A stretch of DNA of 64,000 nt. Source: Lantana camara (lineage: Eukaryota > Streptophyta > Magnoliopsida > Lamiales > Verbenaceae). Of this stretch, positions 34,816 through 47,297 are shown piece by piece. Below the pieces are notes generated by a model, which ran no database searches, had not been told where the DNA came from, and saw only the letters and a program-made list of their open reading frames with translations. Location: assembly GCA_037501455.1 (NCBI GenBank), contig CM074860.1:24139001-24203000 (forward strand), read 5' to 3'. Numbering within the stretch: the first letter of the stretch is position 1; each line of letters begins with the position of its first letter. The translations under genes and the position numbers were made by a program.

Positions 34816-35589
34816 GTTCCTCGGCTCTCGGTAATCTATACACATTCTCAAAGTCCCATCCTTCTTCTTGACAAAAAGAACTGGTGCACCCCACGGTCGA
34901 ATATACCTGGTCTTAAGCAACTCTTCAAGCTGAATCTTCAACTCTTTCAGTTCGGTCGGTGCCATACGGTAGGGAGTCTTAGAATATGGCTCTGCTCCCG
35001 GATATAAGTCTATCACAAACTCAATCTCCCGATCCAGTGGCAAAGACCCCAAATTCTCTGAAAAAAATCTGGGAAATTCTTTCACGACTGCAGTATCCTC
35101 AAACTTTGCTTGATCTTTCAATTTGTTGAGAAGATAAGCAATAAATCCCGTAACTCCCTTTCTTACTAACTTGTGAGCTTCTGTAAAAGATAAAAGTGGC
35201 ACCGTCTTCGAACCAATACAAACAATCAACTCTTCACCTAGCTTAACTTTATGTACAAAATAATCAACCATATCCCGATGCTTGAACAACCAATCCATAC
35301 CCAGAATAACCTCGTACTTCTTCATAGGCATCACAATGAAGTCTGCAGGGTAGTCTCTGCCTTCTAAACTCACTGAGCAACCCAAATAACAACAAGAATG
35401 CAAACAGGTAACAGGCAAGCATAGAGCAGCAGCTAGATCACACGAAATAAAGGAATACATGACACCAGGATCAAAGAGTGCATGAATGTGCATGTTATGA
35501 ATGCATATGGAACCTTCCACCACGGCGGTGGGATCGGCCTCTACGTCCTGCTCCTCGCCCTTAAGGGCATAAGCACGTGCCTGGATCAT
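34801..35589 (-). pseudogene. Gypsy pol fragment: protease and N-terminal reverse transcriptase
   Basis: An open frame of 262 residues encodes the front of a Ty3/gypsy polyprotein. A retropepsin-type aspartic protease lies at about residues 25-125, with the catalytic LFDPG block near residue 35 and an ILGMDWL block near 95. A linker follows ([15 protein letters not shown]), then the start of reverse transcriptase with [21 protein letters not shown] at about 233-254. Normal sequence stops after YRE; the last residues come from the joined Copia-like DNA. No YxDD, RNase H or integrase remains. The frame follows the gag pseudogene at 35590-36651 on the same strand. It cannot be functional because the polymerase is cut away. 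Confidence 0.9.
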
Positions 35590-36651
35590 TGGCCTCGGAA
35601 CTCCAACTTAACACCCCGGAGTCTTATTTGGACAAACATCCACCATGTGATCCCCTTTCCCGTAGATAAGACACAATCCCAACCTCCTTCGACGATTATT
35701 GTAAGTATGGGTTGATCCTCCATAATGAGTGCATAGAGTTTTATCTCGGCATGGTCCCATAGGTACCGGTAGCGCCGAGAGCTTGTGGAACCGATCCTGC
35801 ATTACGAGGCTTCTTGAAAGGACCCTAAGTTGGTTGAGCAGCTTGTGCGATAGGCCTCTTGCCCGATCCCGATCCAGACCCTTGTCCCAAGAATACCCTC
35901 GAAATTGGATCTTTCTTCTTATATTCCTTCTCCTGAACCATAGCCCGTTACACCGTATCTGCAAAGGACTCAAAATTGTGTCCGGCATGACCATGCCTCA
36001 AGTCCTATCTCAGCCCTGCAATGAACTTCCTGGTCTTCTTCTTCTCAACTTGGGTTATATGAGGAGCATACTTCCCGAGTCTATTAAAAATAGCCAGGTA
36101 TTGGGCCACTGTGCAGGTGCCCTGCTTCAAGTCCATGAATTCTCGTTCCTTCTTTTCCCTAACAACCTCGGGCATAAAAGACTCCTGAAACTCCCTTTCA
36201 AAGACCTCCCAAGTTATCTCCTCCCCATCAAACTCAAGCTTCTCCCTTGTCCTTTCCTACCAATCAAAAGCTTGGCCATCTAGTTGAAATATGGCGATTG
36301 GGCCTTCTCTTGTGTAGTGAACTGCCGAACCCCATAAATCCTCTCAATCCTAGTCAACCACCCTTCTGAGATCGCATCATCTATAAAGCCAGAAAATCGA
36401 GGGGGATTATAGCTCAAAACTACCCCATGAGGATCCCGATTGTTTGGTGGAGGTGCTAGTTGCTCAGGCGGCTGTGGTGGTGGTGCTTGAACCCTTGGCT
36501 GCTCAACATAATTAAAAACCACTTCCATGAAGTTCTCCATGTTCATTGGAGGTAGCTGTGGTTGTTGTGGCTATTGTTGTTGTTCTTGTGGTGTCGGAGT
36601 ACGATCATGGCGATGGCTTCGCTCTGGAGATCTGTGTCTACGAGGGGGCAT
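35590..36651 (-). pseudogene. Gag with several stops and frameshifts
   Basis: The start codon at 36651 opens MPPRRHRSPERSHRH, an Arg/His/Ser-Pro-rich head. A Gln-rich run ends in an in-frame stop near 36570. The core is readable in pieces, with NPPRFSGFIDDA and RIERIYGVRQF in 36280-36546. An interruption before residues of the WEVFEREFQESFMPE type (36170-36215) follows, then GKYAPHI near 36060. Zinc-knuckle relics are in 35608-35994 (CTHYGGSTHTY and CLIYGKGDHMVDVC), each with a Cys changed to Tyr. The element's 5' LTR is 36865-39924. Confidence 0.88.
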
Positions 36652-36843
36652 CCTATCAATAAAACACTGAAATGTGTGTTATTTTTAGTTCATGCATGAG
36701 AGTGTAATTAATTCAAGCAAAATCAAGAATTAAAGCACATAATCACATAATAAATGCATAAAAGACACATTGGCAAGTAGTTCTTAAGTCGCACGACTTA
36801 GACTGACTCGACATGACACGAGAACCCGGGTTTTGCAACCCTA

Positions 36844-36856
36844 AGCTCTGATACCA
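36844..36856 (-). other. Primer binding site, initiator tRNA-Met type
   Basis: The minus strand reads TGGTATCAGAGCT, eight bases from the LTR at 36865. Confidence 0.9.
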
Positions 36857-36864
36857 CTTAAGGA

Positions 36865-39800
36865 TGTAGTACCCGAGCGCAAGGCACCACATCCCCTGCA
36901 CCGAGACCCGACCCGCATATGAAATGAAAAGTCCATACACATGCTAAATCATGGTGAACGGGGACAATCGCACTCCCTATGCTAGGCGAGAGCTAACCCT
37001 TAAACCATACAAGAACGAGGAATAATAAAATCAGAGTAAAGAAATTAAAGCGGAAGCAATTACTAACATATAACATATACAATAAACCATCAAGCTACAA
37101 AATCAAAGTACACACAAGTGTACATGTATCAACGGCCCACATGGCCTATCATAATCAAAATACGCCCAACATTTATAATCTCAATACAAAATAATAATAT
37201 GAGTGTGAGGGAAAATGAAAGAAAATGCTAGACCCAAATGCAAGACTCAACCGACTCGTATTCCCGCCTAGCACTCCCTAAAAACCTGCAGAACACAAAC
37301 TGAAAACAACACGGGTTCAGTCTAAAGGAGACTGGTGGGTATAAAACAAGGCATAATATATAAATATCGTGAAATTGAAACACATACAAGCAAGTCATAA
37401 TCCCTTGTGAAGTTTGATAACAATTTCCCAAGGGGCAAAACAAAGAAAACATCAACGGGATCATAACTATCATTTTCATTCATTAAGGTAATCATGTCTC
37501 GGCGAGTGGGCGTGCATAATCTCCAACCTATACCTTGTGTAATCATAAGCATTAATTATTAGGTTATCACACATATAATCTTTCGTGCACATTCATACGA
37601 TTCTTTCGTAATCATACATATACACCTTTTTTCCTCCGGGTGGTGGACGGGTTTGCAAGGCCGGATCACCCATACATTACGACAAGTGGGGGTATAGGAA
37701 TCCCCCAAAAGCCTCAGCTCTCATTCCCCGCTAATCTCCTAGCGAGGGCCCCGTATCACCGTAAATTTAATTGGAACTAGTACAAGGGATCACCATCTGC
37801 CCTTGCCTCCCCGGATAGCCACATGAACTATGTTCCTAGGCCTGTGATTTCATTCATGTCTCGCCAAAATCATAAGGTAGGGATACATAAAAGAAAGGCT
37901 TACGTTTGAAATCATTTATTCTTGAAAAGACTCGATATATAAATGTACTAGTCTAGCTTAAAACTTTTCACATAAGGGATATATCGGGTCATCATAGCTA
38001 TTAGAAGGGAAAGCCACCCTGTAAAAGCAAAAGAGGATGCACAAGAGCCTCAACGACTATCCTCGTCTCCGACTGGACCCAAATCTATTCAAAGAAAGTG
38101 AAGTGAGACTCAATATGACCAATTATGACACATGACAATGTGATAAACATGATATGAGATGCATATGAGGCATTAATAAGTTATGGAGATGTTCATATGC
38201 ACAATTAATGTCACATAGACACGTAAACAATCATTTCATTCATTATACGGAAGAACCATATTCATTCATAATCATATATTCACTTCAAGTCACGTTGGTA
38301 GCATGTAATCACATTGCACGTATTCATGATAATCAATTCATGATCAATTAAGTAGCATATTCATAATCACCCAATATACAAATCATTAGCATAATTAAAA
38401 CAAGATTAAAGCATAGGTTAAACAAAGTTAGCAAAATAAATCACACACAATGAACTCAGGGATACAAGAGGGATAACGGGGGTTACCCCCTTCAAGCCCA
38501 ATTGGAGGAACGCCCGTTCCTGGAGGCAGGGGCTTCATCCTTGGTTGGTAACGGGGGTTACCAAGTCCTAGTGTATTTGGGGTAACGGGCGTTACCCCAG
38601 GCAGGCGTCCAAGGTCTTGAAAAGGAGTGAAGGTAATAGGGGATACCTCCTTATAAGGCATTCGGGGTAACGGGCGTTACCCCTGTTCGAGGACCTCCCC
38701 TATTCTTCTTTTCTTCTTCTTCTCCAACGAGACAAACCCATAAACATACCATTGTTCTAATAGATCAAGAAAAGGCAAGGAAACCAACACTCCAAGGTAC
38801 AAACATGGTCACCAATTAAGGCATATACATATACAATTAGGTATGATCAAGAATCTAAGAAAAATGAAGAAAAAGGAATGATCAATTCTTGCATCTTCAA
38901 GCTTAAGAAAACAAGTTCATTAATGGAAACTCATTTAATCCTCAACCACCAAGAGAATTAAGTTCATAAATGCAATAAGGAGACTAAATTGGCATATATT
39001 CATGCTTCAAAGTAACTAAAAACCCTAAGGAATCAAACTGATCAAGAAATCATCTAATAACCTAACTATTCATTCATGTATTCAAAACACTATCAAATCT
39101 AACTCAAAATTATGGATACATGGATCAAAATAACCACAATTGAATGGAGATTAAAATCACATACTTACCTCTTTAATTTGGTTGAGTTTGGTTGAGATTT
39201 GAGCTCAAAATGTGGGGTTGGTGAATAGTGGCAAAATGGAGTTTGGAGTTCAGGACTTGGCTGAGCTTCTCTTCTTTCTCTTGAATGAGGAATGAAATGA
39301 GGCTTGGAGCATCAGGTAGCAGGTTTAACTAGGGTCATCTGAGGCTAACCTTGGTTAGTTTGGTTAAGTATTTAGAGAGTTATGATTAAAATGGATAAGT
39401 GGAAATTCTACGGACGAAGCTTGTTTTGATTGAATTTTGGATTTTCAAACGAGCTTAGAAAAATAGGACTCTTATCCTATTGAATTTGAATCGTTGATTT
39501 GAGTTCAACGGAGGTGACAAAATTCGAATCCGAATTTCCCGAGCTCAAGATATGTCACCCGGAACCAAAGGTGCGCTTAATTCTGTTTAGCCCCCGTTTT
39601 GGTTCCAAAAATCAAAATAAATCCAAAACCCAAACAAATGAGTCCAAAGACATAAAACGAGTATATAGACAGGTTCATAACACACATAATTCCAACATGC
39701 CAATTTTTCACAAAAATCGAAAATTAATTCGGATAGAAACGACACCCAAACAAAGTCACATAAGCATAAGCGTTCAAGAATTTCATACGAAAATTCGGAT

Positions 39801-39924
39801 TCAAATAATATAAATTAATAAAAGAGTTAATATATAAAAATATTTATGAATAATTTAATTTAAATTGCACAATTTGGTAAACACATACGTCATACTTGTA
39901 CGGACGAAAAGTTGGGGCGTTACA
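36865..39924 (-). mobile_element. 5' LTR of the decayed gypsy gag-pol element
   Basis: The plus-strand edges are TGTAGTACCCGAG and GGGGCGTTACA; 3060 bp. Donor-like AAAGAG|GTAAGT (GT at 39168, minus strand) and acceptor-like GTTCTGCAG|G (37286) bracket about 1.9 kb that includes the array at 38471-38683. The right flank GTTTC runs straight into the E2 5' LTR, so this element inserted into E2. The matching left flank was lost in the rearrangement near 34815. Confidence 0.92.
38471..38683. repeat. Array of GGGGTAACGGGCGTTACCCC-type palindromes
   Basis: Five dyads of the GGTAAC...GTTACC type are visible, for example at 38471-38490, about 38547-38562, 38579-38598 and 38664-38683, plus a weak GGTAATAGGGGATACC near 38631. 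One unit, GGAACGCCCGTTCC (38507-38520), has the arms typical of the other family's GGGAACGGCCGTTCCC array. The same type recurs in LTR 60221-63264. Confidence 0.85.
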
Positions 39925-40372
39925 GTTTCAGCCTTAAAAGCTAAAAATTTCATCCTCTCCCTCACATTTTGGTTCGGACCAAGCAGAAGTGAAGAAGGAG
40001 GGAAATTAGCCACTATTCACCCCGAACTTTTAGCTCAAGTTTTGGCTTCCTCGCTCGTCCAATCAATGATCCAAGGTAAGCATTGTATTCCTCTCTTCGA
40101 GTGCTTCCTTTTTCCCCGATTGAATCTTGTCTTACTTGCTTGAATTCTTACTTTTGTGAAATCGATAAATAGTGCTAAATTTTGGATTTGATGTGGTTAA
40201 GCTCATTTCGTGAGCTCTTGGTTGTGAATATGTGTTCTACGTGTCACAGATGACTTGTATATGCGCTTTTGGTATATTTGGAGTTGTGGTTGGGTTGGAA
40301 CCTAGTTTTTCCCCCTTATTTCTCTCTCTCTCTCTTGCCCACCATGTCTGGTGCTTGAAGCTTAAAGATGAG

Positions 40373-40593
40373 GGAGAGACACATCCGTGTCTCCCCATTA
40401 GCTTGTTGGGTGCTACGGCCGTGTCTGGTTGTGGGTTTCGAAGATTTGGCCCTTTGTACTGAGGCATGACCGTGACTCGGTTTTTGCATTGAGGGAGACA
40501 CGGCCGTATCTGTCGGGAACCTTCGAACCTCTGTACTGAGCCACGGTCGTGGCTCAGTTTGTTCTTTTGGGGAGGCACCCCCATATCTCTCCC
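40373..40593. repeat. Array of GAGACACGGCCGTGTCTC-type palindromes (E2 5' LTR)
   Basis: About six units are present, such as GAGACACATCCGTGTCTC, GAGACACGGCCGTATCT and GAGCCACGGTCGTGGCTC. They are preceded by a short (CT)n tract at 40321. Unit by unit it corresponds to 58519-58738 in the 3' LTR. Confidence 0.85.
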
Positions 40594-41883
40594 TTTGTGT
40601 GGAGTTGTGTGCTTTGTTCCATTTCGTGTGTTTGTTATAAGCTTTTATCCCTCCCCAAGCATGATCCTAACGTGATTTACAATATGATATGCATATAAAT
40701 ATATAAGGAATGATTCATTTTAGGATTTTATGGTGTGCCTTGAGTGTTCAAACGTGTTACGTGTTCCTATATGAATAAATGCTACTATATGCATTATATT
40801 TGTAGGTGTTTGCTTGTATTTTTTTGTTTGGATCTCTTACGTGCCCATGCATAAGTCGTGCGTCTATGTCGTTCATCTTTAAGTTTAAGTTTGTGTTTTG
40901 TCTTCAGTTTGTTCATGTGCACCCGGGGTGGTATCCCGTTGGCCGTGTTAATCCCAGGGTGGATCATTCTTCGTCTTCGGTATCCGTCGGTGTAAGGTGA
41001 GGTTAGGTTATTGTAGTACCCTAAGCGATGGGGCACCACACCCCCGCACTATGACCCGCCACGTGTACGAAATGGAAAGTCCGTATACGCCCCAAGTCAC
41101 AGCGAATGGGTGACAAACGGAAACACACACACACTAGCTAGGCAGTACCTAACCCTGTACAAATGAAAATATGCAGTATCTGAATGCGGAAGCGGTACAA
41201 AATACGAACTTTCAAAAAACTTCAACAACAAACATAATTTATACATTTCAGAATATGAATTAACATCAACTACATTGGTTCAACTAATAAAAGAAACTTG
41301 TCCTAACCTGTCCCGAATAATCATACAACAGAACGGGTTGAACTAATCCAAACCCTGTCCTAGCCTGTCGAAGAAATTTATATAATCGAGGCATAATCAT
41401 AAACCTGCTCAGAATGACATAACATATCGAATAAACTAAACTTTTACATTAAAAAAACTTAAATCAAATTCAAACTAATGAAAAACATATAGAAATACAA
41501 GACCGAACTCAACTCGAGCAAAACAAAAGACTCAACTCAACCGCCTAACACCGACGAAATCCAAAGCTAATCCTGCACACTAAAAACATAAAGAGGGAGA
41601 GGTCAGTCCAAAGACTGAGTGAGGGGCTACACACGCACGAGTACATATGTATATAGAGCACAACACATAACATAGAAGGGAGTTTATGAACCGGGGCGTG
41701 GTTTTTACATTCTAAAACCTTTTCACATGTGATACTATATATAGGGAATAAAAGAGTTAGGCCGAACACCAAAACAACCATATTTTATTAATTAGAAATC
41801 CACTCACGTTTCATAAACTATTAAGTATCAAACTAACATAACTAAAGCATAATGGGAAATAAACATAACATACCCACACACAC

Positions 41884-42024
41884 ACACGTCCATCAGCCTA
41901 AAATAAACCGTCCCGGAGCAGAACATACGCACACGTCCGTCGACCTAAAATAAGCCGTCCCGGAGCAGAACACACGCACATGTCTGTCGACCTAAAATAA
42001 GCCACCTCAGAGCAGAACACACAC
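41884..42024. repeat. Three tandem 47-bp units
   Basis: Units beginning CACGTCCATCAGCC, CACGTCCGTCGACC and CATGTCTGTCGACC are spaced exactly 47 bp apart. All contain CCTAAAATAA and GAGCAGAACA. Confidence 0.9.
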
Positions 42025-42639
42025 TCAGCATAACATATCACTTACATCCCGATCATACGTACACGCTCATACATATAACCACTTACCACTTACAACCCGG
42101 TGACATGTACACGCTCATAGGTATCATCACCTGCGTACACATCGCATACACATACACACACACGTACACCCACACATCACACACTCATAAAGCATAATCA
42201 TACTCATATATCTAGCATAAACATAACCTAGCATATCATAATCTAATATATTCGCATCTCTAACATGAGCATAGCATACATAGCATAAGCACCTCCTAAC
42301 TAGATCTTAGTCACAACCTAATCATAACATACTTTTGTTCATGATTCTAGCATACTCGTATTCTAAAATAATCACACTCTAACATATTCATATTCCTAGC
42401 TTATTCACATGCATAGCATACCGGATTCTTAGCATATTCCTGTTCTAACATAATCATAATCTATAGAATACAACATAATCACACATATTCATAGGGTTTA
42501 TATTCACATGCATACATATCAATCACGTTTCATTAGGGTTTAACTATAACCTAACCTCACCTGGCACGAAGAAAGCCAAACCCAAAGCAAATGGTCTACC
42601 CCGGAACCTGCATGACCCACTGTCACCACCCCGGGTGCA

Positions 42640-45533
42640 TGTGACACCCCGATTTCTCGACTGTACAGGTACGCGCACCACGAATGAGAGTTTTAAGGGT
42701 TAGGCCTATTTAATTTCTTTTATTGATTTAATTGTGTGATTTAAACCTTCCATTTTTGATTTCTTTTTGTGGTTTATGTTATTTAATTTTTCGAGCATGT
42801 GTAAGTGTTTAATTATTTTTGTATTTGTAAGAATTTTATTTAATTGTCTTTAATCGCCCTCTTGGAGATGTTTGATACTTGATTGATAATTTGATGAGAA
42901 TTGAATTTTTTCATATGTATAACATTTCATACTTAATTGTATTCTTTTGAATTTGATAAGGACCAAAGTGCATTTTCTTCCTTTTTCTCCCCACTTGATC
43001 GATATATCTACATACACACACCTATACATACATTTCTTCATTTCATCTTCATCTTCCAAGAACCAATAACAAGGGCAAGACATCTCTTTCATTTCAATTC
43101 ACAAGACAACAAGAGATTTGAACTTTCTTCCATCTTTTCTTCAAGGAATTCACTCCAAGACCATCTCTTCTTCCATTCCCCTTCTTTTTCTTCCATTTCT
43201 AAGGTATGTTAGAAACTTGTATTTTTGAAGAATGTGAGTTTAGACTAGGGCTTTCACTTTCTTTGGATTTCATAACATGTTTTGAAGCTTATGTGATGAA
43301 TTTGAATTAATCTGATGCATATATGACATGTTATACTTTAACTTTGATGCATTCATGGTTATGGAATATTTGAGGGTTTTATTAAGGGATTTTAATGCAT
43401 CTAAACATGTTCCTTTGGATTTTAAGTGGCCTAAACGAGATATTATGAAACTATGATTGTTGTTAGATGTTTTGAGTGCTTGTGGTTGAGATTGGAGTTG
43501 AATTGGTGGTTTGGTCATCCCCTCCCGCGAGCTTCCCCTGTTCTGCAACATTCTTCTTCTCCAGAAGGACTACCCGGGTGGGTAGTTTTTGCCGGTGGGT
43601 AGTTTTTGCCCACAAAACTACCCGGGCGGGTAGTTTAGTGCAGAAGGTTTTCTGCACCTGCTCTCCCCTGCCGGGTAAGATTCTGCCTTGTTTTCCCCCG
43701 TCCGGGTACTCCCTCATATGAACTCCGATTGACCTAATTTTTGAACTGTTGGAAACCTTTTGAAGTATAAAACAACCTCCAATTGGAATCATCTCAATAT
43801 ATTTTGTCATTTGTGAGATACCATCAATTCTTTTTGGTGTCGCCACTTCGCCGAAAATCTGTTTTCACCCAACTTTAAGCTTATGCCATTTTCTCCTCGC
43901 TTCGAACCAAGTTTTGTACCATATATCATTTAAAAAGTCTATGTGTCTAGTTTCATTTCCAACAAACAAAACTCCATTTAAAGTTGTATAACAAAATATA
44001 TTCCCGTTTTACTATAGATTGTCCGTTTTGGAAATCTGTCAGCTTTGTTCCAATTTCGCTCGGAAGCTCTTTTTGTGTTTTATTTCCTTTTTCTCACATG
44101 TCTCCACCTCCGAACTTGTCTCTAACTTATTATTTCTTGATTATATGCCCATACTTGTTCTCATATGCATTTGTATCGCTTGAATGACATGAATTGGTTT
44201 CACAAATTTCATGTGCGCCTTGTTAGGCATTTAAATGTTATATTATGCATTAAATGGTGCACTTGAACATGTCATTAATATCATATAATTTCATATTCAT
44301 GTCTTATGTAATTAATTCACTTTCCGTGCGTCATATCTAGTTCATGTTGAGTCGAGTTTCACTCGTGTCCTATTTCCTTGTCCAGAGAGTTCTCAGGAGG
44401 ACGCTGAGCACGTCCAGTAGGGTTGAGGAGTTCCCATTCTTCCTTTTTGTCTGGTACAGGTGAGGAATTGTTAGGATATAATATAAATCCTACAACCCTC
44501 TTATATGTTGGTTTGGCCAAAACTTATATTATACTTATATCTTGATTTCAAATAAACAAATGATTTTGAAAAATGAAACCAATCTTGATCCTGTCCTGTT
44601 TTGGCAAGACTGTTACACTTCCTGGGACCCAGGGGCTTATGTATTAAGAGAACTGGGGAAGCATGGGCTGACGGCTATCTCTTGTATAAGTCCCAACCAA
44701 CTCTGACCAACCCGGAGGTTCACCAGGAGGTTTGGTGAATCAATGGGATTCCGCTCAATGGGATTCATGTACCCATTGATCACTGTTACTAGGTGGTAAG
44801 GGCTAGCTACCCGAGCCACCAACCCGAAGGAAAAAGGAGTAATTGTACACTTGAATTGAATCCTGTAACCAAGTGAAACCAAATATATTGCATGATCGCT
44901 TAATTAAATTATCTTGTACACTAAAGGAGTAAGGTTGGAGAATGCTCACTCGCCGAGCCACTGAATCACTTTCCTGAAATGAATGGTCCAAGTCGTAATT
45001 CCATACAATGAGAGCCACATTTTACTTGTTCTTCCAAAACCTTGTATGGAATTATTGCTCGCATGACTTTACTGCTTTACATATATTATTTATGGCTTTC
45101 ACTTAGTCTTGTAGAGACCGACCCCTCCCTTCTTTGTCCCTCAGGTTCCTTGCAGGTGTAGCTAGGCGGGAAATTCCTTTACTTATTGCAATTTTGTGTC
45201 TAGCTTGTGTCACATGGTTGTTGTACCACACACCCATATTAACTTTTGTTATGTATATATTTTGTGAGGCCGTGAGGGCCAAATACTTTCACTTGTAAAT
45301 TATGTAAGCTCTTGACGAGAGATCCTGTTGTTATGGATTACTAGTTTATGTTTATGGTTTACACTCTTGTTTCTGTCGCTTGGTTGCATAAATTATTTGG
45401 TACAGGGTTAGCGCGCCTAGCCAGGGTCCATGTCGTGTCCCCGTTCGCTAAGATTGGGTTTGTGTGCGGACTATATTCGTATATGATCTTGGTCTTAGTA
45501 CGGGGGATGTGGGGCGCATGCTAAGGCGTCACA
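42640..45533 (+). mobile_element. Solo LTR with target duplication GTGCA
   Basis: The LTR runs TGTGACACCCCG...AAGGCGTCACA, 2894 bp, flanked by GTGCA at 42635-42639 and 45534-45538. The host LTR sequence reads CACCACCCCGGGTGCA up to the break, as in LTR 25496-28540 near 26710. Donor-like TCTAAG|GTATGT (GT at 43204) and acceptor-like CCTTGCAG|G (45155) are 1.95 kb apart. They bracket the array at 43570-43709. Confidence 0.95.
43570..43709. repeat. Array of CTACCCGGGCGGGTAG-type palindromes
   Basis: Clear units are at 43570-43585 and 43618-43633, with half-matches near 43593, 43667 and 43696. A GCAGAAGGTTTTCTGC dyad lies at 43640. It is the same motif set as LTR 25496-28540, although the two LTRs have different ends. 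Confidence 0.85.
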
Positions 45534-46242
45534 GTGCATCTGTACCAACATAACGAGGCGGATAAACTGCCCGAACACCGTCGGAATACCGCCATCGGAG
45601 CTGCCGAAACAGTGGCAGGCCGCCGCTCGGCCGCTACTGGAACGTACTGGAAATATCCCTAAATTTTACCCGTGTTCGTTCCAAATCCTCGATCAATTTC
45701 CATGACGAGCTCTTCGAAACCCATAAGCTATTCGCCGGAGCCGACTGCCACCGCGAACCGCCGTTGTACCATTGCCATTCCACCACCTACGGACTTCGAT
45801 TGCTCAAATTGACACCGGAATCAAACTCAGGAGGGTCAAAAACCTTGGAAATCATCATGCCTCATCGGAAAACGCGGCCGAAAGACGGCAAAATGCGCCG
45901 CTACAGTAACACGCCGCCACCACGTCTAATTCAGGCGGCGCGTAAAGTTCAACCGTGGCCCCTATGGCCACACCTCCAACGTCCAGAGTTGCAAGAAGGT
46001 GGCCGAAAACCACCGTGGGACGCCGGCAAAGTCGCGGTGGTCCGACACCCCACCGTTGTGACTAAAATTCGATATAACTCCACCGTCATTCGTCGTCGAG
46101 CTTATATCTAAGTAAGGTTATGTTCGCGGAGTCGAGCTCTTCGAAATGGACTAGTTGTTTGTCGAATTCCGTCGAGAAACGACCGAGTTCTGGGAAGTGT
46201 ATGTTTTCACACCTCGAGTGTATGTGAAAAATGACTGAATCA

Positions 46243-46272
46243 CGGGAGAGAGAGAGAGAGAGAGAGAGAGCT
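46243..46272. repeat. GA/CT microsatellite
   Basis: About fourteen GA units. On the minus strand it is a (CT)n tract of the kind seen in plant 5' leaders. Confidence 0.9.
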
Positions 46273-47297
46273 GGGTCTGATGTTCTGGCACATAAAACGA
46301 GGATTCGGGTCTTTTATCTCGGGTCCTCGTGCACAAAACGATTAGGAGGAAAGGCTAACGATGTCAGAATTGGGCAAACTTAGAGTCTACGGACTCGTTT
46401 CGATTCTCCGAATGTGTTGAATGGGTCAAAAAGGTCAAAATGTCAATCGAACGAGTAGTGACCGAAAAACCCCCTAAAAAGAGAAAATTACAACCAAGCC
46501 CCTAAACTCTCAAAGAGTTCAAAATAGGGCCACTTAAATCACAAAATCACATAATTAAACACACAAGGAACTCGAAAGGTGGCGTACCTTATACGTCGAA
46601 CGAGCGGGATGTTACAGTTATAGTTAAACCCTATGATATGTGCTCGTTTTCTATGCATGCGAACTATAACCTTAAGTATAAGTAAATATGTGAGGATACG
46701 TAAATTTGAGACTTGGCTAAGTATTTGCAAGTATGATACTCTATGTACAAGCGTATGTATGCTTGTTCTACCTTGATATTATTCTTTCAGTTTGGCACCC
46801 TAAAACTATGCTTCAACCCATGCACCTTCTATGAGCCGGGAGCTACAAGCTATGGATACGTTACTGATTTGGCACGGAGAGGTATGTATAGTATAGTTAT
46901 CGCAAGGTAAGATTGTTATGTAAGTTATGTTCAGTAGCTGGCTATGTATTGCTTTGTACTTGTACGTATTGGTATTATTTATTAGGCCACGGAGCCTGCG
47001 ACTCAGGACGCCCGGTATGGTAGCGGGCCTTCGGGTTAAGCCTGAGCGTAGTCTCCACCTTTATAGGACTAACCCGAAACCTGGCCAGGAGGTTTGGTAA
47101 GGGGATGGGACCCTGAGGGTTGAGTGTGCGCACTCCCCTCTTTCATACGTATGGTTAGGGTCGCGCAACCTTCCATCACCGGAGAAGGAGGTTATTCTGT
47201 AAGTATGTTATTTGTTTATTTACCTTATATGTATGATTAGTCGGAGGAGCCCAGGATGGGATTAGGTACTCGTACCCGCCGAGTATGTATGTATGTA

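Larger units (their letters stand above)
41012..46616 (-). mobile_element. Solo LTR with target duplication GTTAT, itself interrupted
   Basis: The plus-strand edges are TGTAGTACCCTAAGC (41012) and GCGGGATGTTACA (46616), flanked by GTTAT at 41007-41011 and 46617-46621. Without the nested solo LTR it is about 2.7 kb. The E2 LTR reads continuously across the insertion (compare 59232-59260). It holds a (GA)n tract at 46243-46272 and GC-rich dyad-like sequence near 45555-45635. The open frame at 45764-46111 comes from GC-rich LTR sequence. Confidence 0.92.

Noticed and set aside
34801..35589. Calling this a functional polyprotein
   Set aside because: The RT domain is cut off before its catalytic motif and the upstream gag has stops.
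42041..42190. CA-rich stretch with recurring GTACACGCTCATA blocks as a regulatory array
   Set aside because: Looks like ordinary low-complexity drift within the LTR; units are too irregular to define.
45764..46111. 115-codon plus frame in GC-rich sequence
   Set aside because: It lies antisense within solo LTR 41012-46616 and has no recognisable domain. Stop codons are scarce because of GC content.
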